Shown: one piece after another, positions 1-4,282 of the stretch
Numbering within the stretch: position 1 is the stretch's first letter
Layout: each line of letters starts with the position of its first letter
Assembly: GCA_964541255.1 (NCBI GenBank)
Contig: CAZIPL010000061.1
Location: 1-8,536 of the forward strand
DNA: 8,536 bases
Direction of reading: 5' to 3'
Source of the DNA: CAYOSU01 sp964541255
Lineage (GTDB): Bacteria > Bacillota > Clostridia > Christensenellales > CAMQZB01
Notes under the pieces: generated by a model
The model's input: only the letters and a program-made list of their open reading frames with translations
Database searches by the model: none
Told to the model about the DNA's origin: nothing
Translations under genes and position numbers: made by a program

Positions 1-14
1 TGTCATTGCACAAG

Positions 15-125
15 TTGTTAACAATCTTACTCTTGACAAGAGCCACCGCCCTACGAGAGGGATTGACAAAATGCCACGATCCCTCAGATTGCTAACGCAA
101 TCAGCTCCCCTTACGCAGAGGAGCC
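15..125. repeat. Run of nested palindromes, MITE-like dispersed intergenic repeat
   Basis: Five short inverted repeats follow one another: TTGTTAACAA (15-24), CTCTTGACAAGAG (30-42), GAGGGAT/ATCCCTC (57-63 with 79-85), GATTGC/GCAATC (87-92 with 97-102) and GCTCC/GGAGC (104-108 with 120-124). Read on the minus strand, the order is a GGCTCC..GGGGAGCT module, a variable hairpin, TGAGGGAT..ATCCCTC, then GGGCGGTGGC. From memory, this order matches a non-coding repeat scattered through many gut Clostridia genomes. The palindromes are seen directly; the family assignment is recollection, not a search. The element may continue past the left edge. No coding signal overlaps it. Confidence 0.6.
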
Positions 126-147
126 GATTATAAGGTCATTTATTATT

Positions 148-220
148 AAAAAGGTTTTGAAAGGGATGTGGGGAAATCTTTTCCTCAAAAAGTTTCCCCT
201 TACCCCTTTAAAACCTTTTT
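148..220. repeat. Long imperfect hairpin, possible bidirectional terminator
   Basis: The left arm (148-176, beginning AAAAAGGTTTTGAAAGGG) pairs with the right arm (193-220, ending TTTAAAACCTTTTT). The stem continues inward through CTTTT (178-182) with AAAAG (188-192), leaving a loop of about 5 nt. That makes roughly 30 pairs with a few mismatches, G-U pairs and single-base bulges. The stem starts in A residues and ends in T residues, so RNA from either strand would end in a U-run. It could terminate transcription in both directions, or be a second dispersed repeat next to the 15-125 element. No gene lies directly on either side in the window. Confidence 0.65.
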
Positions 221-537
221 GATTAGAACGCTCCTTTATTTTATTCTTCTCTTCGTAATGGATGAGATAATTGCGTAAGGCGAAAGGAAGCGTTAACCGT
301 TTTAAGGTTAAAAAGAAATTTTACACCACAAAAATTACCAAAATAATAGATTTTTTGCTGTTAAATGCGATAAAACGCTGACTTTGACTCATAAACGGAG
401 TATAATAGAATAAATAAGAAGTAAAGATTATTCTTAACGATAATATTTTTGCGATAAAGGCTTTTCCTAGATTATATCGTTTTTTCTCATCTAATTTTTC
501 GTATAAGAAAGAAATGCTAGAAAAACTAACACCTTTT

Positions 538-610
538 AAGAAAAGATGCATAAAAAATTCAACTCACTGCAAGAAAAGATGCAGTGAAAAACCGACTCAT
601 TGCAAGAAAA
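538..610. repeat. Degenerate 33-nt tandem repeat, 2.2 copies
   Basis: Copy 1 (538-570) and copy 2 (571-603) agree at 26 of 33 positions by hand count; a partial third copy (604-610) begins AAGAAAA. The most conserved parts are AAGAAAAGATGCA and ACTCAYTGC. A more diverged copy with an indel can be aligned at about 505-537 (AAGAAAGAAATGC). Copy 2 also carries the hairpin CACTGC/GCAGTG (565-570 with 581-586). The period is a multiple of three, but no reading frame with a start and ribosome site covers it, so I take it as non-coding. Confidence 0.55.
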
Positions 611-670
611 ACAAGTGCTTCTTTTATTGTGCAATTAAAAGCTGAATTAATAATAATTGCAGATAATTTA

Positions 671-706
671 TTGATTTGCATAAATTACATATAGCTATAT
701 AAGCTA
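671..706 (+). promoter_or_regulatory. Candidate promoter region with 15-bp palindrome
   Basis: TTGATT (671-676) is followed, after a long 19-nt spacer, by TATATA (696-701). The -10 candidate lies inside the symmetric TAGCT-ATATA-AGCTA (692-706), so a dimeric repressor could cover it. The spacer is poor for a sigma-A promoter, so the exact boxes are uncertain. The palindrome sits about 63 nt upstream of the ATG of the GyrI-like gene. Confidence 0.25.
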
Positions 707-768
707 GATAAAAACTACAAACAAGTAGATTGAATTGATAAAAACCACAGAAATATTGGAGGCGTGAT

Positions 769-1407
769 ATGGCGTTTGATTATAAAAAAGAATATAAAGA
801 GTTTTATATGCCTAAAAACAAGCCGAGTATTGTCGAAGTTCCCAAAATGAATTATATCGCAGTCAGGGGAACGGGCAACCCAAATGAAGAAAACAGCGAT
901 TATAAAAACACAATCGGGCTTTTATACGGAATAGCATATACTATCAAAATGAGTAAGCTCGAAGACCGCAGAATCGAGGGATATTTCGATTACGTCGTTC
1001 CGCCGCTCGAGGGGTTTTGGTGGCAAGAGGGCGTTATAGGAATGATTGATTATAACAATAAAAACGCAATGCACTTTATTTCGGTGATAAGGCTACCCGA
1101 TTTTGTGACCAAAGAGGAATTCGAATGGGCGAAAAGTGAAGCTACGACAAAGAAAAAGCAAGATTTTTCGCGTGTTGAGTTTTTGACGATAGAAGAGGGT
1201 GTTTGCGTTCAATGTATGCATGTTGGAAGCTATGACGACGAGCCGACAACGGTACGCTTAATGAACCAATTTGCCGCCGAAAACGGGTGGGAGATCGACA
1301 TTACGGATGATAGATTGCACCACGAAATATATCTGTCCGACCCGAGAAAATGCGACGTAAATAAGCTTAAAACGGTTATCAGACATCCGATCAAAAGGAA
1401 GGCTTAG
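769..1407 (+). CDS. GyrI-like small-molecule-binding domain protein
   Basis: The 212-residue cytoplasmic protein resembles the stand-alone GyrI-like family (SBP_bac/GyrI, SHV fold; COG4832 type), at the usual family length. The opening MAFDYKKEYKEFYMP, PPLEGFWW (78-85), HVGSYDDEP (151-159) and the end block HHEIYLSDPRK (184-194) are the conserved landmarks. Relatives bind hydrophobic small molecules, and some have been reported to hydrolyse cyclopropane-containing genotoxins; E186 and the W84/W85 pair are reasonable ligand or catalytic residues by analogy, which is inference. The start is firm: GGAGG at 758-762 stands 6 nt before the ATG. There is no DNA-binding domain, so it is not an AraC/MerR-type regulator. 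It is AT-rich like its neighbourhood. The next gene begins 145 nt downstream on the same strand. The substrate is unknown. Confidence 0.85.
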   Translation: MAFDYKKEYKEFYMPKNKPSIVEVPKMNYIAVRGTGNPNEENSDYKNTIGLLYGIAYTIKMSKLEDRRIEGYFDYVVPPLEGFWWQEGVIGMIDYNNKNAMHFISVIRLPDFVTKEEFEWAKSEATTKKKQDFSRVEFLTIEEGVCVQCMHVGSYDDEPTTVRLMNQFAAENGWEIDITDDRLHHEIYLSDPRKCDVNKLKTVIRHPIKRKA

Positions 1408-1552
1408 AGTTAAGTATTTTAAGGAATAAGCTCAATATTTAGCGATTATGTTGTGGGGATTGAATAAAAATGCAAGAGATTGCAAATGGCTGTTTTTGCC
1501 TGATATTTGGTCAATTTCTCGACTAAAACCAATAGAAAAGCGTAATAAGAAT

Positions 1553-2122
1553 ATGGTCAAAATAAGAAAAGTAAATCAAGAAGACGCAAATAAACTTTGT
1601 GAAATATACGATTACTACGTCAAAAATACGGCGATTACGTTTGAATACGAAACGCCTACGCTTAATGAGTTCAAAGATAGAATAAGGAAGATTTCAAGAC
1701 GCTATCCTTATCTTGTTGCTGAAGAAAAGGGCGTTATCGTGGGATATGCTTATGCCGATTCTTTTATCGATAGGCGCGCTTATGATTGGTCGTGCGAAAC
1801 GTCGATATATGTAGACAAAAACTATGTAGGAAAAGGAATCGGAAAAACTCTTTATGAAGCGCTTGAAAACGAGCTTCGAAAAATCGGAATAATAAACCTT
1901 TATGCGTGTGTCGCGACTATCGATAACGCAGACGAGTATTTGTCGAATAACAGCGAAGCGTTCCACGAGCATGTCGGATATAAAAAGATAGGCACGTTTA
2001 GTAAGTGTGGATATAAATTCGATAGGTGGTATGATATGATCTTTATGGAGAAAACCATAGGAGAAAGAACAATACCGCCGAAGAAAGTAACACTTAACTT
2101 CAAAAACGCAAATAAATCGTAA
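1553..2122 (+). CDS. GNAT N-acetyltransferase, phosphinothricin acetyltransferase type
   Basis: A 189-residue GNAT enzyme that would transfer acetyl from acetyl-CoA to the amino group of a small molecule. It has the PAT/MnaT-like pattern: ITFEYETP (28-35), AYDWSCETSIYV (76-87), the acetyl-CoA loop VGKGIG (92-97), NNS (132-134), FHEHVGY (137-143) and KFDRWYDM (155-162). The usual R or Q at the first position of the R/Q-x-x-G-x-G loop is V92. The frame is open back to an ATG at 1448, but those 35 extra residues match nothing in the family, and the only purine-rich AAGGAA (1421-1426) is about 21 nt away, so I start at 1553, where homology begins. The site before 1553 is also weak. TTGCAA (1480-1485) with GATATT (1502-1507) could be its own promoter, at low confidence. 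Substrates may include methionine derivatives or phosphinothricin analogues. A strong terminator follows. Confidence 0.85.
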   Translation: MVKIRKVNQEDANKLCEIYDYYVKNTAITFEYETPTLNEFKDRIRKISRRYPYLVAEEKGVIVGYAYADSFIDRRAYDWSCETSIYVDKNYVGKGIGKTLYEALENELRKIGIINLYACVATIDNADEYLSNNSEAFHEHVGYKKIGTFSKCGYKFDRWYDMIFMEKTIGERTIPPKKVTLNFKNANKS

Positions 2123-2177
2123 TAATAGATGTTTTTTGCAAATATAATCAAAATTCATACAACAAAAAAGTAAAGGA

Positions 2178-2214
2178 AAAGCCTCTCGATATAATTCGAA
2201 AGGCTTTGTTTTTT
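2178..2214. terminator. Bidirectional Rho-independent terminator
   Basis: AAAGCCT (2178-2184) pairs with AGGCTTT (2201-2207). After one C/A mismatch the stem continues TCGA (2186-2189) with TCGA (2196-2199), closing a 6-nt loop. Rightward it is followed by TTTGTTTTTT, which ends the acetyltransferase transcript. Leftward the RNA runs into TTTTCCTTTACTTTTTT, so it can also end the minus-strand antiporter operon whose stop is at 2321. It lies between the two convergent units, as expected. Confidence 0.88.
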
Positions 2215-2320
2215 GCCATATATTTATTGAAACAAAGTATTTACTTATGAAAGCAAACGCACAAGAAGAAAAACATCGAAACGCTTTACTATATCAAGCA
2301 AAAAAGTTTTGCGTTTTAAG

Positions 2321-3538
2321 TCAAACGTTTTCGGACTTTTTCTTTTTGAAACGGAATCTCGACTTCGTGTTCGACGGATCGATTTCACCGGCTTTAGTAA
2401 GAGCAAGCTTTGTTGCAACGGGGCCGATAAGCTCGTATATAAGCGTTGCGCAAAGAACGACGGTCGAAATTTGCGAGCCCAGTTCGGGCATTTCGGAAAG
2501 CACCATTTGTGCCATACCGATTGCTACGCCCGCTTGCGGAAGCAAGGTTAAGCCGAGGTATTTCTGTACGTTTTTATCTGCCTTGACAGCCTTTGCTCCG
2601 AGCATTGCTCCGAAGTATTTTCCAAGGCTTCTTGCAATCAAATATACGATTCCGATAACGCCGACGGTAGGTATAACCGAAAGGTTAAGCTCTGCTCCCG
2701 ATATGACGAAAAATAACATATAAAGCGGATACGTCCAGCGGTCGAGTATGTCGAGAGTCGGGAGGCTTGCGTGGAAGAGGTTTGCGTAAAGCGCGCCGAT
2801 CATCATGCAAACGAGAAGATCGGAAAGCCCCAGAAGCTTAGAAATGGCAAGTCCTGCAAAAACAGTTGCGAGAATAATCGTAAGGCGGTTTGAACGGGAT
2901 TTGAAGAATCTCGAAATAAGAGCCGAAAGAGCACCCAACACGCCGCCGATTAGGAGAGATAAAACTATTTCGATGAGAGGCTCGACCAAAACTGCATTGA
3001 CGGTAAGCGCTGTTCCGTTAGCAAGAACCTTTGCGATCGCAAACGAGATGGCGAAAACCATAAGTCCGATCGCGTCGTCGAACGCAACGACGGGGAGAAG
3101 GGTGTTTGTAACGATACCTTTAGCTTGATATTGTCTTACTACCATAAGGGTTGCCGCGGGTGCGGTTGCCGTTGCGATAGCCCCGAGTGTCAAAGCGACG
3201 GGAAGTTCCGTCCCTATGGCAATTAGTGCCAAATCTACGAGCAAAACGGCGCCGAGAGCCTGAATAAAGGTTATCGAAACGATACTTTTGCCAAGCGTTT
3301 TCAAGTGCTCGATCTTGAAAGACGAGCCTATTGAGAATGCGATAAAACCAAGCGCTACCGTTGTTACTATGTCAAGAACTTCAAGCGCTTCAGTGTCGAT
3401 AAAGTTGAATACGTACGGGCCTATTAAAAGTCCCGCGATGAGGTATCCCGTAACATTTGGAAGTCCCACGAGCTTCATAATACGCGTAAACAAAAGACCG
3501 CAGAACATTGCGACTGCGAGAATCAAAAGAATATCCAT
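2321..3538 (-). CDS. CPA2-family cation/proton antiporter, no RCK domain
   Basis: A 405-residue integral membrane protein, almost entirely hydrophobic with about 11-13 predicted helices, of the monovalent cation:proton antiporter-2 (KefB/NapA-like, COG0475) family. It would exchange Na+ or K+ for H+ across the cytoplasmic membrane. Landmarks are GLPNVTGYLIAGLLIGP (25-41), the discontinuous-helix block ATATAPAATL (122-131), the paired aspartates in AFDDAIGL (152-159, D154/D155) expected to carry the ion or proton, and LLPQAGVAIGMA near the C-terminus. The protein ends in a short basic tail (KSRFRFKKKK) and lacks the C-terminal RCK/TrkA domain found in Kef channels. Its start lies 2 nt after the stop of the PII-like gene, so translation is likely coupled. 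D-D is typical of electrogenic members. Ion choice cannot be told from sequence. Confidence 0.92.
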   Translation of the reverse strand: MDILLILAVAMFCGLLFTRIMKLVGLPNVTGYLIAGLLIGPYVFNFIDTEALEVLDIVTTVALGFIAFSIGSSFKIEHLKTLGKSIVSITFIQALGAVLLVDLALIAIGTELPVALTLGAIATATAPAATLMVVRQYQAKGIVTNTLLPVVAFDDAIGLMVFAISFAIAKVLANGTALTVNAVLVEPLIEIVLSLLIGGVLGALSALISRFFKSRSNRLTIILATVFAGLAISKLLGLSDLLVCMMIGALYANLFHASLPTLDILDRWTYPLYMLFFVISGAELNLSVIPTVGVIGIVYLIARSLGKYFGAMLGAKAVKADKNVQKYLGLTLLPQAGVAIGMAQMVLSEMPELGSQISTVVLCATLIYELIGPVATKLALTKAGEIDPSNTKSRFRFKKKKSENV

Positions 3539-3540
3539 AA

Positions 3541-3888
3541 TTACTTTCTTGCCCCCGGTACTTCGTGATAGATGACGGGTGTTGCGAAAATCAACGCTAC
3601 GTCGGTGGGGTTGTCTTTTGTTGCGTTTATTATTGCGTCGCGCGTAGGCTTAAGCTCGTCCTCGTTCATAACGAGAAGTATTGTCGTTTCAAGGTGTGCG
3701 GGATCGTCCGCCAATTGGCGCAGACCGCCGAAAATGGGGAGCGGTTCAACGTCGTCTTTCAAAAGAGTATGCTTGATCGAATTCGTGGGAATGACCGTTC
3801 CGTTTTTGTCGATAGCTCGCATTGCGCGAAGCACTTTGTTTTTGCAGTTGTCGTTTTTAAGTACGACCACCATCAAAATTTCGTTCAT
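3541..3888 (-). CDS. Small protein with PII-like fold order, putative antiporter regulator
   Basis: A 115-residue soluble protein with no certain family name. Its predicted order is beta (EILMVVVLK, 3-11), helix (CKNKVLRAMRAID, 15-27), beta (GTVIPTNSIKHTLL, 30-43), a loop (DDVEPLPIFGGLRQLADDP, 45-63), beta (LETTILLVMN, 66-75), helix (ELKPTRDAIINATK, 78-91) and beta (DVALIFATPVIYHEV, 96-110). That is the ferredoxin-like order of PII/PII-like trimers, with the middle loop where the T-loop would be. There is no classical PII signature or uridylylated tyrosine, so it is not GlnB/GlnK. The start is supported by AGGAAG (minus strand, 3896-3901) 7 nt before the ATG. It is first in the operon with the antiporter, so the inferred role is gating transport in response to a nucleotide. 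The fold call is by eye. Confidence 0.65.
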   Translation of the reverse strand: MNEILMVVVLKNDNCKNKVLRAMRAIDKNGTVIPTNSIKHTLLKDDVEPLPIFGGLRQLADDPAHLETTILLVMNEDELKPTRDAIINATKDNPTDVALIFATPVIYHEVPGARK

Positions 3889-3923
3889 AATTACACTTCC
3901 TGATAAAATTTTCGTCCGAGAAA

Positions 3924-3952
3924 GTTATAGCCCTAATTAAATAAAAAAGCAA
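3924..3952 (-). promoter_or_regulatory. Candidate promoter of the PII-like/antiporter operon
   Basis: On the minus strand TTGCTT (3947-3952) and TATAAC (3924-3929) are 17 nt apart, about 36 nt upstream of the ATG of the PII-like gene. The -10 matches 5 of 6 consensus bases, while the -35 matches only 3. It is the best-placed candidate in the divergent region, but unproven. Confidence 0.35.
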
Positions 3953-4134
3953 GCAAAAGTGAGCGGGTAAATGATTTTTAACGAAAAACAAGTAATCGGA
4001 TTGAAAAAAAGCTTTAATATCGGCAATATTAATCGAAATCGCCAAATAAGAACAAAAATCAAATGCTATCGAAACAATTTGAGCATTCGACAAAAATAAT
4101 TAGTCTTAAATAGATATAAGAATGATACTTTCGG

Positions 4135-4162
4135 TTGCAAAAAAGGGTTTATTTTTTATAGA
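4135..4162 (+). promoter_or_regulatory. Candidate promoter of the ABC transporter operon
   Basis: TTGCAA (4135-4140) and TATAGA (4157-4162) are 16 nt apart. A start near 4169 would give a leader of about 114 nt containing both hairpins described next. An alternative is the exact TATAAT at 4200-4205, inside the first hairpin, but it has no good -35. I cannot choose between them from sequence. Confidence 0.3.
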
Positions 4163-4191
4163 ATATAGTTAAATAAAACGATCAAAAAAAT

Positions 4192-4222
4192 CCCTTATAT
4201 ATAATAAGGATATATATAAGGG
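4192..4222. promoter_or_regulatory. Perfect 12-bp inverted repeat, operator or leader hairpin
   Basis: CCCTTATATATA (4192-4203) is matched exactly by TATATATAAGGG (4211-4222), with a 7-nt centre. It lies 60 nt before the ATG of the ABC transporter and overlaps the only exact TATAAT in the region (4200-4205). If transcription starts upstream, it is an RNA hairpin in the leader; if transcription starts here, it is an operator over the -10. It is not followed by a T-run, so it is not a terminator. Confidence 0.5.
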
Positions 4223-4230
4223 GAAAATCA

Positions 4231-4259
4231 TTCGCTTTTTTGGGTTTCAAAAAGGCGAA
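4231..4259 (+). promoter_or_regulatory. Second leader hairpin before the ABC transporter
   Basis: TTCGC (4231-4235) pairs with GCGAA (4255-4259), and TTTTT (4236-4240) with AAAAA (4249-4253), with G4254 bulged and an 8-nt centre. It ends 11 nt before the weak GGGAAG ribosome site (4271-4276), so it does not cover that site but could affect its access or message stability. No T-run follows. Confidence 0.35.
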
Positions 4260-4282
4260 ATAATAAAGACGGGAAGACAAAA

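Larger units (their letters stand above)
221..768. other. AT-rich non-coding stretch
   Basis: No gene is supported here. A minus-strand open frame at 321-551 has no recognisable domain, is low-complexity (F, I, S, K and L rich), and has no clear ribosome site, so I treat it as chance. The stretch holds the 33-nt tandem repeat (538-610) and, from about 660, the probable promoter and leader of the gene that starts at 769. Confidence 0.6.
3904..4282. other. Divergent intergenic region
   Basis: About 380 nt separate the minus-strand PII-like gene from the plus-strand ABC transporter gene. The stretch is AT-rich and holds no gene. A minus-strand open frame entering it from the PII-like gene (3857-4093) has no domain and is taken as chance. 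It contains inverted repeats at 4014-4032 (TTAATAT-CGGCA-ATATTAA), 4192-4222 and 4231-4259, and weak promoter candidates facing both ways. Confidence 0.7.

Noticed and set aside
321..551. Minus-strand open frame of 76 codons
   Set aside because: Low-complexity, hydrophobic/AT-driven composition, no recognisable domain, no clear ribosome site, and it ends in the tandem-repeat zone.
538..610. Possible CRISPR array
   Set aside because: Copies are directly contiguous with no unique spacers and only about 79 percent identical, and there are no cas genes.
1694..2158. Minus-strand open frames opposite the acetyltransferase
   Set aside because: They are antisense to a clear GNAT gene, have no family match, and run through the end of that gene.
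2298..2312. GCAAAA-AAG-TTTTGC hairpin as terminator of the antiporter operon
   Set aside because: The stem is AT-rich with a 3-nt loop and no T-run on the minus strand. The bidirectional terminator at 2178-2214 is a better candidate.
2247..2723. Plus-strand open frames opposite the antiporter
   Set aside because: The minus-strand antiporter has a full membrane pattern and motifs. The plus-strand frames lack ribosome sites and known domains.
3857..4093. Minus-strand 78-codon frame upstream of and overlapping the PII-like gene
   Set aside because: It overlaps the well-marked start of the PII-like gene in another frame, and has no domain and no good ribosome site.
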